From: Marinicella meishanensis
GTDB taxonomy: Bacteria > Pseudomonadota > Gammaproteobacteria > Xanthomonadales > Marinicellaceae
Reading direction: 5' to 3'
Assembly (NCBI RefSeq): GCF_019931145.1
Contig: NZ_JAIOUV010000001.1
Location: 496,001-560,000, forward strand
Length of the DNA: 64,000 bases
In this document: positions 1 to 8,948 of the stretch, in pieces
Layout: the number at the start of each line of letters is the position of its first letter
Position numbering within the stretch: the stretch's first letter is position 1
Position numbers and translations under genes: made by a program
Notes under the pieces: model-generated
What the model was told of the DNA's origin: nothing
The model's database searches: none
The model's input: only the letters and a program-made list of their open reading frames with translations

Positions 1-450
1 CATTTGGCTGCGCAAATTTTCCATCAGTTCGATCCGTTGGGTCGAAATGGCTTGGTCCAGGGTGCGGACAGAAAACTCTTCTTGCAGGGCGTTTTTGATC
101 ACGCCGGTCAAGTTGGCATTGGCTTTGGCAATCAAGCCGCCATTCGAGGTATAGAACTGCTTGACGTCTTGGATCTTCCACTTCACGTAGTAATCCACCA
201 TCAGGTATTCGTTGTCGGTGTTGAACACGCGTTCTGGGGCATTGTCCAGGGTTTGGATGCGGCTGTCGAATTTAACGATGTTGTTGACGATCGGCATTTT
301 CACATGCAGACCAGGCTCGTAGCCGGCTTGGACCACCTCACCAAAGCGCAGTTTAACCGCCGTTTCTCGTTCGTTGATGGCGAACAAAAACAGGCTGGCC
401 AAGAAGGCCATGACCAATAAGGTGATGAGCAGAGCAATCATTTTATTCAT
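1..450 (-). CDS. hflC: HflC, modulator of FtsH protease (C-terminal part outside window)
   Basis: The minus frame opens with ATG at 450 and runs off the left edge, so only about 150 N-terminal residues are visible. The protein begins with one membrane anchor (MNKMIALLITLL and on to about residue 25), followed by the start of an SPFH/prohibitin domain (AVKLRFGEVVQAGYEPGLH, then a run ending in DSRIQTLDNAPERV). HflC pairs with HflK as a periplasm-facing complex that surrounds the FtsH protease and tunes its degradation of membrane proteins. Its start lies 2 nt after the hflK stop, so the two genes are almost certainly co-translated. Identity rests on the SPFH sequence plus the hfq-hflX-hflK-hflC gene order. 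Confidence 0.93.
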   Translation of the reverse strand, partial: MNKMIALLITLLVMAFLASLFLFAINERETAVKLRFGEVVQAGYEPGLHVKMPIVNNIVKFDSRIQTLDNAPERVFNTDNEYLMVDYYVKWKIQDVKQFYTSNGGLIAKANANLTGVIKNALQEEFSVRTLDQAISTQRIELMENLRSQM

Positions 451-452
451 GG

Positions 453-1616
453 TTATCGGCCCCTCCCACGGCGGGTGTTGCGGTTGGATTGGTTGTTGCC
501 ACCGGCAGGCAGTTGCGACATGTCAGGTGTGACCACGGTGGTGCCCAGATCCAATGGTCGGTTGTCGGTGATTCGGGGTTGGTTCTTCATCAATTGGTCC
601 AACGGCAAATACATCATGCTGTTGCCTGAATCTTGGTCCATGATGACTTTGGAGGTGTCGCCCAGGACGCTTTCCATGGTTTCCAGGAACAGGCGTTGGC
701 GGGTCACCTCTGGGGCCAGCTCATACTGTTCGCGCAGCAGATTAAAGCGATCGGCTTTACCGGCGGCCTCAGCGATGATGGCTTCTTTGTAGGCTTCGGC
801 TTCCTGGATGATTTTCAGCACCCGACCTTCGGCCTCTGGAATGCGGTCATTGGTATACTCGTTGGCTTGGTTGATGAAGGTTTTTTGGTCCTCACGGGCT
901 TTGACCACGTCATCAAAGGCTTCTTTGACGTTGATCGGCGGATGCACTTCGGTGATGTTCACTTGGGTCAATTCAATGCCGGTTTTGTAGTCATTCAGCA
1001 TTTGCTGGATCTCGTCCCTGGCTTGTTGGTTCACCGCGGTGCGGTTTTCGTTGATGATGAAGTCCAAGGTGCGGGTACCGGCCACTTGGCGCATCACACT
1101 TTCGGCCACTTGGCGCACGGTGTTTTGCGGACTGGCCACACTGAACAGATAGTCATTGACCCGCTCTTCATCGATGCGGTATTGGATTGAATAATCGATT
1201 TCAATCAGGTTTTTGTCTTCGGTCAACATCTGCCCGGAATTGTCTTCTTGGCGGATGGTTTCGACGTTCACCCGATACACTTCGGCAAAGGGTCGGGGCA
1301 GGGTGAAGCGCAAGCCCGGTTGCATGGTGTGAGAGTATTTCCCAAACACCAGCACCACGCCGCGTTCGGCTTGTTGAATCTGATAGGCGGCGCTGTACAA
1401 GGCCAGCACCAACAAACCGATGATCAAAGCCAGCACCGGTCCCGATGAGCTTTTGTTGTTGCCTGAGCCGCCCATGCCCAAGGCACGTTTGATGGAGTTG
1501 AACAAATCACTGAGGATTTGATCAAACTCAGGTGGTTTGTTGCCACCGGGTCGGTTGGGGCCGTTGTTGGGCCGGTTGCCGCCCGGTTGTTGATTGCCAG
1601 GTTCATTCCAAGGCAT
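453..1616 (-). CDS. hflK: HflK, FtsH protease modulator
   Basis: The product is 387 residues, near the usual size for HflK. The first 50 residues are rich in Gly, Asn and Pro, as in other HflK N termini. One transmembrane helix follows (about 60-79, VLALIIGLLVLALYSAAY), then an SPFH domain (from AERGVVLVFGKYSHTMQPGL) and a long charged helical region (about 235-310, with AEAYKEAIIAEAAGKADRF). The tail is basic and Asn/Arg-rich. HflK and HflC form a large membrane assembly that encloses FtsH. The ATG at 1616 has a GGAGAA ribosome site upstream. hflX ends 17 nt before it, so the genes are likely co-transcribed. Confidence 0.95.
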   Translation of the reverse strand: MPWNEPGNQQPGGNRPNNGPNRPGGNKPPEFDQILSDLFNSIKRALGMGGSGNNKSSSGPVLALIIGLLVLALYSAAYQIQQAERGVVLVFGKYSHTMQPGLRFTLPRPFAEVYRVNVETIRQEDNSGQMLTEDKNLIEIDYSIQYRIDEERVNDYLFSVASPQNTVRQVAESVMRQVAGTRTLDFIINENRTAVNQQARDEIQQMLNDYKTGIELTQVNITEVHPPINVKEAFDDVVKAREDQKTFINQANEYTNDRIPEAEGRVLKIIQEAEAYKEAIIAEAAGKADRFNLLREQYELAPEVTRQRLFLETMESVLGDTSKVIMDQDSGNSMMYLPLDQLMKNQPRITDNRPLDLGTTVVTPDMSQLPAGGNNQSNRNTRRGRGR

Positions 1617-1633
1617 GCATGTTCTCCTGTAAT

Positions 1634-2974
1634 TTACCAGTCTTGTGGGTTTTCTTTGATTTCGATTTGTTGACTGACCAGCAGTTGGCTGATGAAGTCA
1701 GCACTGGGGTCATCACCTTTGGCCAATTGTCGCCATTTCTCTAAGGGCAATTCTACCCTAAGCAGCCACTGTCCGGCGTCATCGACTTGTTCATCACGCA
1801 CCGCATCCTGCGCAAAAAACTGCGCCCGCAGCTTGGCCAGCGACATGGGCAAAGCGAATTCCAGGGATAAATGGGTACGATGCAAGCGTTCTTCAATGGC
1901 TTTGAGCAATAAATTGATGCCTTTGTTTTGGTGGGCGGAAATCCACACCTGATCGGGGCCTTTGGTTTCGTTCAAGCGCAACTGGGGCTGGGCCCCGGAT
2001 TGGTCAATCTTGTTGAATATTTCGATCATCGGCACCGCGCCGATGTCCAAGTCATCCAACACCTTATAAACCTCGGCCATGTGGTCCCGGTGTTCCAGGT
2101 TGCTGTCATCAATCACATGCAACAACACGTCGGCATCCAGCGCTTCTTGCAAGGTGGCCCGAAACGCCGCCACCAGCTCATGCGGTAAGTCACGCACAAA
2201 GCCCACGGTGTCACTGATCACCGCTTGACAACCGGGAATCACCGTCAGTTGTCTGACGGTGGGGTCCAAGGTGGCAAACAATTGATCTTCGGCATACACC
2301 CCGGCGTCGGTCAACAGGTTGAACAAGGTGGACTTGCCGGCATTGGTATAACCGACCAGGGCCAACATTTTGGTGCCTGATTTTTTTCGTTGCTTACGCC
2401 CCTGTTCACGCTGCCGCATGACTTTGTCCAATTTGGCATTCAGTGATTTGACCCGCGCATTCAACAAGCGGCGATCGGTTTCCAGCTGGGTTTCACCGGG
2501 ACCACGCATGCCAATCCCACCTTTTTGTCGCTCTAAGTGGGTCCAGCCCCGCACCAAGCGGGTCGACATGTGCTTCAGTTGAGCCAACTCGACTTGCAGC
2601 TGACCTTCATAAGAGCGGGCCCGTTGCGCAAAGATATCCAGAATCAAGGTGCGTCGATCCAACACCCGGGCTTTGACCAGGGCCTCCAGGTTGCGCTCTT
2701 GCACCGGGCTCAAAGCGGCATCCACGATCACCACATCGGCCTCATGCACTTGCACGGCGTGCTGTAATTCTTGGGCTTTGCCCGAGCCGATGTAATACTT
2801 CGGATCGATCGATTGTTTGGTGCTGGTGATGACGTCAAAAATCTCCGCCCCGGCGGTGGTCACCAGTTCTTTGAATTCTTCGATGCGGTCGGGTTGCTCA
2901 CCGCGCAAATCCCGTTGCATGGGGGTCGGGCACAACAGCACCGCGCGGTCACCGCGTTCGGACCGCTCAAACAT
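1634..2974 (-). CDS. hflX: HflX, ribosome-associated GTPase
   Basis: This is a 446-residue GTPase of the Obg-HflX group. The N-terminal HflX domain (about 20-190) is followed by the glycine-rich linker GGIGMRGPGETQLETDRR (152-169). The G domain contains G1 GYTNAGKST (208-216), the G3 DTVGFVRDLP and the G4 NKID. HflX binds the 50S E-site region and splits stalled ribosomes, especially under heat stress. The ATG at 2974 is preferred over an in-frame TTG at 2980 because a GGGGGA ribosome site sits 6 nt before the ATG. An intrinsic terminator separates it from hfq, so hflX is reached by read-through or has its own promoter. Confidence 0.95.
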   Translation of the reverse strand: MFERSERGDRAVLLCPTPMQRDLRGEQPDRIEEFKELVTTAGAEIFDVITSTKQSIDPKYYIGSGKAQELQHAVQVHEADVVIVDAALSPVQERNLEALVKARVLDRRTLILDIFAQRARSYEGQLQVELAQLKHMSTRLVRGWTHLERQKGGIGMRGPGETQLETDRRLLNARVKSLNAKLDKVMRQREQGRKQRKKSGTKMLALVGYTNAGKSTLFNLLTDAGVYAEDQLFATLDPTVRQLTVIPGCQAVISDTVGFVRDLPHELVAAFRATLQEALDADVLLHVIDDSNLEHRDHMAEVYKVLDDLDIGAVPMIEIFNKIDQSGAQPQLRLNETKGPDQVWISAHQNKGINLLLKAIEERLHRTHLSLEFALPMSLAKLRAQFFAQDAVRDEQVDDAGQWLLRVELPLEKWRQLAKGDDPSADFISQLLVSQQIEIKENPQDW

Positions 2975-3043
2975 GGTCAATCCCCCGCGTTCGGTCAGGT
3001 GTCGATGGCATGATTGGCTTCAAAGGTGTGTTCATGGGCCCAT

Positions 3044-3074
3044 AAAAAAAGCAGTTTCAAGCGTGAAACTGCTT
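3044..3074 (-). terminator. Intrinsic terminator after hfq
   Basis: On the minus strand an 11-bp perfect stem (AAGCAGTTTCA with TGAAACTGCTT, 4-nt loop) is followed directly by seven T residues. It lies between the hfq stop and the hflX start. Read-through, or 3' processing of hfq mRNA, would be needed to express hflX from the hfq promoter. Confidence 0.88.
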
Positions 3075-3100
3075 CATCAGCAAGACAGAATGCTCAGCAA

Positions 3101-3340
3101 TCAGTCGTCACCGTCCTGTTGGATTTTATAGGTGCTGACGTTTTTCGCCGGCACGATGGTGGAGATCGCGTGCTTGTAAACCAATTGATTGGTGGTGTTG
3201 TTCAACACAATCACGAATTGATCGAATGATTCGACCGTGCCCTGTAATTTGATGCCATTCATCAGAAACACTGAAACCGGGATGCGGTCTTTGCGCAAGG
3301 CATTCAAAAAAGGGTCTTGTAAAGTTTGAGATTTAGACAT
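3101..3340 (-). CDS. hfq: Hfq, RNA chaperone
   Basis: The product is a 79-residue Sm-like protein. It keeps the residues used for RNA binding in E. coli Hfq at the same numbers: Q8 and D9 and K31 on the proximal face, F39, and the C-terminal Sm2 motif Y55-K56-H57. The C-terminal tail beyond the Sm core is very short (about 10 residues, acidic, ending DGDD). The frame is open to a codon six positions upstream, but the ATG at 3340 follows an AGGTAAG ribosome site and gives the canonical N terminus [17 protein letters not shown]. Hfq hexamers pair small RNAs with mRNA targets. Confidence 0.97.
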   Translation of the reverse strand: MSKSQTLQDPFLNALRKDRIPVSVFLMNGIKLQGTVESFDQFVIVLNNTTNQLVYKHAISTIVPAKNVSTYKIQQDGDD

Positions 3341-3623
3341 GGTTCTTACCTGATTCATTATTATTGTTTGTGGCTATTTTAGCACAACCGATGAAGTCAA
3401 AATGAAATACTGACTAAGCATCAGAAAAGTATTCAAACATTAACTATTAAAATGAAAGGGTCAATTCCACACATCAAATTAGTGTTGAAACTCTCAGAGA
3501 CATAGATGTACAATTCATTGTGCCCTGTTTAATATATTACTAACAGGCGCAAAATATGGAGTCATTATAAATGGATTTTTATCTGTCATCTTTCTTCTTA
3601 AATACTATCGGACTAGTTTAAAT
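3341..3623. other. AT-rich intergenic region between hfq and the 3.6-7.7 kb insert
   Basis: This 283-bp stretch separates divergent genes and must hold the hfq promoter (minus) and the promoter of the two-gene insert (plus). It is clearly AT-richer than the hfl genes, and that composition continues into the following genes. I see no convincing hairpin, repeat or small ORF in it. Confidence 0.6.
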
Positions 3624-4232
3624 ATGGAACCAAGAATTACAACATTGCTGCTATTTATATTTCACTTAATTTTCTCTCAAGATGTTTTCGCCTCATCTGA
3701 TTCGAACACAAATCTAAAAACATACATTGAAAAATCGGATTTGATTGTACACTTTAGGCTGCTTGATAAGACTTCAACAGAAGAATCCATGCTTAAGAAT
3801 TTTTCAATGATTGAGGATGGTAAAGTTGTTCAAAAGGAAATGATATCCAAAGGAATTTACACCACTTATACATTAGAAATCATTGAGGTGATGAGTGGAA
3901 TACTTGATGCAGTGACTTTAGAAGTAAAGATGTCTGGAGGTTGCTATCGAGACATATGTGCAACACTTAGCATTGGCTATGACTACAAAATAAATGAAGA
4001 GGGTGTGCTTTTTCTGAAATATGATAAAACCAGCGGAAATTATTTTTCATATGCTGCTTTCAACTCAGCATATAAGGTGGGCAAGAATGACATATTGTAT
4101 TTGGGTGAGAATGAGCCCAGCAATGAAAACAAAAGCGCCTTGGAAGCATTAAAAGAAGCTCATTACTTGACTTTAAACAATCTAAGGGAACAGGTTTTAA
4201 ACCACGTAAAAGGAAGTACTCAAAATGATTGA
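3624..4232 (+). CDS. Secreted protein of unknown function (partner of metallopeptidase)
   Basis: I do not recognise a named family with certainty. The 202-residue product has a Sec signal peptide (about 1-24, hydrophobic TLLLFIFHLIFSQDVFA). The mature part is built from short beta-like segments: SDLIVHFRLLDK, a charged stretch, YTTYTLEIIEVMSGILDAVTLEV, GGCYRDICATLSIGYDYKI, and a Phe/Tyr-rich block. The pattern 'surface-exposed strand, linker, VxxxxxG..., GG' resembles small secreted proteins found beside metallopeptidases in gammaproteobacteria. That likeness is from memory and weak. Its stop overlaps the start of the metallopeptidase gene by 8 nt, so they are translationally coupled. The DNA is AT-rich with codon use unlike the hfl genes, suggesting transfer. 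Confidence 0.75.
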   Translation: MEPRITTLLLFIFHLIFSQDVFASSDSNTNLKTYIEKSDLIVHFRLLDKTSTEESMLKNFSMIEDGKVVQKEMISKGIYTTYTLEIIEVMSGILDAVTLEVKMSGGCYRDICATLSIGYDYKINEEGVLFLKYDKTSGNYFSYAAFNSAYKVGKNDILYLGENEPSNENKSALEALKEAHYLTLNNLREQVLNHVKGSTQND

Positions 4233-7200
4233 TTTCTATAGGAACCAAAATAAGTTTTTGTTACTGGCAGCAACTCTGTTGTATATGTATTGTGAAAACA
4301 GTTATTCCGGAAACAATGAGTTGCAGGCATGGTTCTTGCAAGATCTTGAGTTTACCATCATTATGGATTCTGTGAATATTCCTCCCGGAATTCCTAATTC
4401 TCAATCTTCAAGAATTAATTTATTTGATGCAATCAATGAGTGGAATCTAGACCCAAGCTTCAATTATGATTTTTTTAATGTCCAAATTGGCCAAGTCAGC
4501 AATTCAGTTGATAGAGTGAATAATGGACTGAATGAAATTAAGTTTTATGCCTGGGATCGATCTGAATTTGGTGCTGATACCGCAGGTTACAATTTTCGGT
4601 TTGCTACCAGAGAATACAACACAAACACGCCGGGTTTTCCGAATACTAAAGTATATAGAATTATCGAATCTGATGTGTATATGAATCCGAATATTTTATG
4701 GACTTTGGACACCAATAATTGTGCAAATAGATATCATGCTCCAACGATATTGAAGCATGAAATAGGGCATGCGTTTGGTTTGCTCGACAAATATTCAAGC
4801 TTAGACTCAAGAAATGTTATGTTTGGGAATATACCTAAGTGCACATCTAAACATATTAATCCTAGAGATTGGAGAAACTTAAGGGATCGATATCCATCTC
4901 AATATACAGTCGATATCAATATTCAGTCTCCAGGTATTTCTACGGTTGTGATTGCAAATGAACCAACTTTGTTTTCAGCCGACCTTGTTCCTTTTGGAAG
5001 CTCAAGATCATCTTTCACTGATGAAGAAATAAAAGCAATGGAACACCAATTAATTTGGACATCCTCAATAGATGGTGAAATTGTCGAGGCTCGCGGAAAT
5101 AACAGATATGTCACAGGTTTATCTGCTGGAGAACACCAGCTCACAGTGTCAATTGGACAACCTGGAGATGATGTTTATGGTGATGGCACTTCATCATTTT
5201 TCGTGGTTGATCAGGTGATCACTACTGAAGCCGATAATTTTCATCCTTACCCTTGTCCAAGGTCAATTGGCCATGACAACAACCCTTGTTTATTGAGTAC
5301 GAAGTACAGCTTGTATAGGTATCGGTGTATTAACCATTCTTATAACCACGGCAACAGAAGTGCAAGAGACCGAGGTGATAACTTGGTAAGTCCAAATGAT
5401 GACACAAATATTCCAGTTTATCTGGACCCGTTCCCCAGGTGCTTAACTGATTACACCACCTATGATTTTAAATTTTATACATGGTTACACTCAGATGACA
5501 ACCTGGTCAATTTTGAGTTGAACTATATACTTGAAGACTTGTTTGATCCTGCTGAGTACCGTACTTATCAACACCCAATCCCTTTGGTAAATTCTGAAAT
5601 TTTCGTTTACGAAATAGAAGATTGTGAAGTCGCAAACACAGCGCAAAAATGTTCAACCAACATTATTTGGGAAGACCTGTATTTTGCGCCAGACGCAGGA
5701 ATTTTTTATCGAAGTGAACCAACGGCAGAATGGGAGTTATTAAAATTAATTTCAGAGCGAAATGGATCTTATCAGACAGGAAACATTGTAGATACCAATG
5801 GAGTTGAGTTTGCTGTATTTCAGTATGCCCGCGATGTCAGAGGCCAAGATGAAAATGGCAATCCTGGTAGAGGGGTTAGGTATATCCAAGCGCCAAGAGG
5901 AATCATGGCCGGGCCCATTTCGGTTCAAGCCATTGCCGCAGACACCACGCCATTGCCAGTTATTGAGTCAGTTGGCACCATCAGCACCAACAATTACAAG
6001 GTTGAGCTGATAGGTGAAAACTTTGGTACCAACCCAATTGTGAGTGTCAGAGAAAATAAAAATGGCAGCCCGGTACTGAAAGAGTACAGTTCGGCGTATT
6101 TCCATAATTATGGCACCAACTCAAGTGGTAAAAACTTCATTCGCTTTCCGATCGTGGATGTGAATCGCCAAAACAAGTTCAATGGCAATGGTTTGTGTTT
6201 CAAGGTAATTAATGGGACTTTGCCCAGTAATGATGAGGTGTGTTATGAACGACCCAACACATCTTCACAACCCGCTTTTGCTGGAGCCTTTTTGCAGTCC
6301 TACCATGACAGCAACCAAACACAAGACATTCATCCAGAGTCTTATATCGTAAAAGCCGGTGGCACGATGCTGAAAATCTGGGGTAATTCTTGGAAAAAAT
6401 TACCGATGAATTACAACGTCACAGCCAACACCGAGTTGGAGTTCCAATTCAGGTCCACCTTGAGTGAAGTCGAGTTTGCTGGAGTCGGCTTTATCATGAA
6501 TGGGCAGACCAACATGAGCCCCTCCAGATTCTGGCAATTACACGGCACCCAATCGTGGGGCAACCAACAACACAATGATTATTCCGGTACGGCTTATAAG
6601 ACATACACGATTAACGCGGGTGAGCAATTCACCGGACAAATTTCACATGTGGTATTTGTGTCCAATAAAGACGTACAGCCAGTGGCGCACAATGTGGTGT
6701 TTCAATCGCCTTCATTGTCAGAAAATGTCAATGTCACACCGACAGGGTCCTTGTCAAGTGACAGCCCATGTACATTGACTGGTTCCAACACCACATGCAC
6801 CGTGACCATTGATGTTACCAAGCAAAACACACCCATCTCGTGTTTGTGGAAAACTGCACCGGATGTTGGTTTGGTGACTTGTTTGGCGGCAAGCAGCTGG
6901 AGTCGAGACTGGACTTGGACCAATGTCAATGGACACACCGTGCAACTCAGGGCTCATGACAATTACCCATCAAATGACCCAGGCTGGCCCGGGAACATGC
7001 AGACATTGTTGAACAATGCGCCTTTGTTGGATCAAATCGATGTCGTGGCTCAGGCAGCCGCCCCCAGTGCGACAGGCACTTTGACTTCAAACAGTCCTTG
7101 TACATTGACTGGTAACAACAGCACCTGTACGGTATCCTTGAATGTTCAAAAACAGAACACACCAATCTCCTGTATATGGAAGACAGCCCCTGATGTCGGT

Positions 7201-7719
7201 TTGGTGACTTGTTTGGCGGCCAACAGCTGGAATCGTGACTGGACTTGGACCAATGTCAATGGCCACACCATGCAATTGCGGGCTCATGATGATTACCCAA
7301 CTCAAGATCCAGGTTGGCCGGGGAATATGTTGACTCAATTGAATGCGGCCCCTTTACTTGATCAAACTCAAGTTGTGGCATTGCCTGCCACCTCAGGTCC
7401 CAGTGGTTCATTGACCAGCAACAGCCCATGCACATTGACAGACACAGAAACCAGGTGCACTGTGACCATCAATGTGATCAAGCAAGACACGCCCATTGCC
7501 TGTTTGTGGAAAACAGCTCCGGATGTGGGTGTGGTGACTTGTTTGGCAGACGACAGTTGGAGTCGGGATTGGACCTGGACCAATGTAAATGGCCACACCA
7601 TGCAATTGCGGGCTCATGATGACTACCCGACTCAAGACCCGGGTTGGCCCGATAACATGATGTCTTTATTGAACAACGCACCCTTGCTGGATGAAGAAGT
7701 GGTGATTGCGGTTCAATAG
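4225..7719 (+). CDS. Secreted zinc metallopeptidase with IPT-like domain and three C-terminal modules
   Basis: The 1164-residue product starts with a signal peptide (about 1-28). The peptidase domain carries the zinc motif H178-E179-I-G-H182-A-F-G185-L-L-D188, with a likely Met-turn at VMFGN (about 198). This is the HExxHxxGxxD variant of the metzincin fold, in which Asp replaces the third His. A Cys-rich middle region is followed by an IPT/TIG-like segment (about 578-650, VELIGENFGTNPIVSVREN). The C terminus is three tandem 110-residue modules (about 842-1164). The N-terminal half is AT-rich, while the modules look closer to the genome average, so the gene may be a fusion. I infer an exported protease acting on extracellular protein or the cell surface; the substrate is unknown. 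Confidence 0.88.
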   Translation: MIDFYRNQNKFLLLAATLLYMYCENSYSGNNELQAWFLQDLEFTIIMDSVNIPPGIPNSQSSRINLFDAINEWNLDPSFNYDFFNVQIGQVSNSVDRVNNGLNEIKFYAWDRSEFGADTAGYNFRFATREYNTNTPGFPNTKVYRIIESDVYMNPNILWTLDTNNCANRYHAPTILKHEIGHAFGLLDKYSSLDSRNVMFGNIPKCTSKHINPRDWRNLRDRYPSQYTVDINIQSPGISTVVIANEPTLFSADLVPFGSSRSSFTDEEIKAMEHQLIWTSSIDGEIVEARGNNRYVTGLSAGEHQLTVSIGQPGDDVYGDGTSSFFVVDQVITTEADNFHPYPCPRSIGHDNNPCLLSTKYSLYRYRCINHSYNHGNRSARDRGDNLVSPNDDTNIPVYLDPFPRCLTDYTTYDFKFYTWLHSDDNLVNFELNYILEDLFDPAEYRTYQHPIPLVNSEIFVYEIEDCEVANTAQKCSTNIIWEDLYFAPDAGIFYRSEPTAEWELLKLISERNGSYQTGNIVDTNGVEFAVFQYARDVRGQDENGNPGRGVRYIQAPRGIMAGPISVQAIAADTTPLPVIESVGTISTNNYKVELIGENFGTNPIVSVRENKNGSPVLKEYSSAYFHNYGTNSSGKNFIRFPIVDVNRQNKFNGNGLCFKVINGTLPSNDEVCYERPNTSSQPAFAGAFLQSYHDSNQTQDIHPESYIVKAGGTMLKIWGNSWKKLPMNYNVTANTELEFQFRSTLSEVEFAGVGFIMNGQTNMSPSRFWQLHGTQSWGNQQHNDYSGTAYKTYTINAGEQFTGQISHVVFVSNKDVQPVAHNVVFQSPSLSENVNVTPTGSLSSDSPCTLTGSNTTCTVTIDVTKQNTPISCLWKTAPDVGLVTCLAASSWSRDWTWTNVNGHTVQLRAHDNYPSNDPGWPGNMQTLLNNAPLLDQIDVVAQAAAPSATGTLTSNSPCTLTGNNSTCTVSLNVQKQNTPISCIWKTAPDVGLVTCLAANSWNRDWTWTNVNGHTMQLRAHDDYPTQDPGWPGNMLTQLNAAPLLDQTQVVALPATSGPSGSLTSNSPCTLTDTETRCTVTINVIKQDTPIACLWKTAPDVGVVTCLADDSWSRDWTWTNVNGHTMQLRAHDDYPTQDPGWPDNMMSLLNNAPLLDEEVVIAVQ
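6748..7719 (+). repeat. Three in-frame 330-bp tandem repeats encoding a Cys/Trp-rich module
   Basis: Copies begin near 6748, 7078 and 7408. Matching landmarks (for example TGTACATTGACT at 6769 and 7099, TGCACATTGACA at 7429) are spaced exactly 330 bp apart. Each module has four cysteines in the same order (CTLT, TCTV, CLW or CIW, TCLA), the block WKTAPDVG-VTCLA, then SW-RDWTWTNVNGHT-QLRAHD, DPGWP, and ends in APLLD. The third copy is slightly shorter because the gene ends. The four Cys suggest two disulfides in an exported beta domain, possibly for binding. I do not recognise the family. Confidence 0.92.
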
Positions 7720-7753
7720 CCACATTATACAGCTTTCTTACTGAGGAATTTTT

Positions 7754-7783
7754 TCACACGACCCAAGCTTTTGGGTCGTGTGA
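7754..7783. terminator. Hairpin between convergent genes
   Basis: A 13-bp perfect stem (TCACACGACCCAA paired with TTGGGTCGTGTGA, loop GCTT) sits between two converging stop codons. No T-run follows the stem in either direction of transcription, so it is not a textbook intrinsic terminator. It may still stop or protect the 3' ends of both transcripts. Confidence 0.5.
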
Positions 7784-7786
7784 GAA

Positions 7787-8839
7787 TCACTTAACTGGGC
7801 GAATACAGTACTCAGGGGTCAATAGTTCATGCCTTAGTTGGGGTGCTTTGACCGATTGTTTTTTCATCACTGCCAGCATTTGCGTGGGTTTGATGGTGCC
7901 GTCCATGATGGCTTGTTCATCAGCAGCATGAACCCGGTCGATGAAATCCATGTCCCAGTCAGCAGTGGCATCGAAGTTGTGACCAAACGGACGGTCAATG
8001 AACACCATGATGATGTTGGCAAAAGGGATGAACAGTTCAAATTGAAAGTCTTTGACCAACAAGGGCAAGATGTCCTGGGCCCGGATGCCTTCGAAACCAG
8101 TGTCCGAACAGTCGTGGTTGATGTAGCTTTCTTCGTGCCGCTTCAGCAGTTGATTGAAGCGGTATTGATCGGGCAGCTCGGACCAAAATGGTTGCAGTAA
8201 ATCCAAGGCTTCAGGCCAGCGCTGGTGGCCATTGCGGCCGATCATGTCAGAAGTGATGAAAATCGCTGTTTGCTTCATGGATTTTTTGATGGCGGCAAAC
8301 AAGCCTTCTAAATTCATCACGTGATGCAAACTTTGATTGGCCATGACGATGTCGTAATGATTGCGTTTGCCTTGCCATTGATTGAAGTCGCTCACTTGCA
8401 CCAAAATGTGTTCTGCCACGCCTTTTTCGGCGGCCAATTGTTGGGTTCTTTCCAGCATGTGCGGATTGATGTCAACACACTCTATGCTGAAGTTATTGAT
8501 GTCGTTGTCAAGCAAGTACTCGGCCACACTGACTTCCAATTCACCGTTGCCAGAACCGATGCTGACGATGTGGTGTGTGGCATTATTGTTGGCGGCACAG
8601 TGAGATTGAACTTGGGTTCTGAAGAAGTCATCGGGGCTGTTGAATCCAAACCGCTGTTGCATGGGCAGCAAATACTTGTTGGACCAATAATGAAAGATGT
8701 CAGGTAAGTCATGCACGTTTTCACATTCGGCATAGAACTCAATTTCATTGGCAATTTTTTCTTCATAGCCCGGATCGGGTTCGGGCGTGGGTTCGGGTTT
8801 TCGAAAAGCTTTAAAAACCTGACTCAGGAAATTGTTCAT
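7787..8839 (-). CDS. Class I SAM-dependent methyltransferase
   Basis: The 350-residue product has an N-terminal helical part rich in Pro/Glu (about 14-24), then a Rossmann-type methyltransferase core. Motif I is VSIGSGNGE (92-100). The acidic ribose-binding residue is in ECVDINPHML, and ANQSLHHVMNLEGLF is a post-motif II segment typical of small-molecule or lipid methyltransferases. The C-terminal 140 residues have no motif I recognise. There is no signal peptide, so it should be cytoplasmic. It lies on the same strand as the phosphoglycerol transferase but about 110 nt downstream of it, so co-transcription is only possible. The substrate cannot be named. Confidence 0.82.
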   Translation of the reverse strand: MNNFLSQVFKAFRKPEPTPEPDPGYEEKIANEIEFYAECENVHDLPDIFHYWSNKYLLPMQQRFGFNSPDDFFRTQVQSHCAANNNATHHIVSIGSGNGELEVSVAEYLLDNDINNFSIECVDINPHMLERTQQLAAEKGVAEHILVQVSDFNQWQGKRNHYDIVMANQSLHHVMNLEGLFAAIKKSMKQTAIFITSDMIGRNGHQRWPEALDLLQPFWSELPDQYRFNQLLKRHEESYINHDCSDTGFEGIRAQDILPLLVKDFQFELFIPFANIIMVFIDRPFGHNFDATADWDMDFIDRVHAADEQAIMDGTIKPTQMLAVMKKQSVKAPQLRHELLTPEYCIRPVK

Positions 8840-8948
8840 GTGGGTGAGAATTTGCTAAAGGGCACATATTAACCTGATCGCTGTTAAAAATTCAGTGTTC
8901 TGTTGCAAAAATTACGAATCTTGCTTACTCCTTTGATGATATGGACAA

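Noticed and set aside
633-1190. Plus ORF of 185 codons
   Set aside because: Antisense to hflK.
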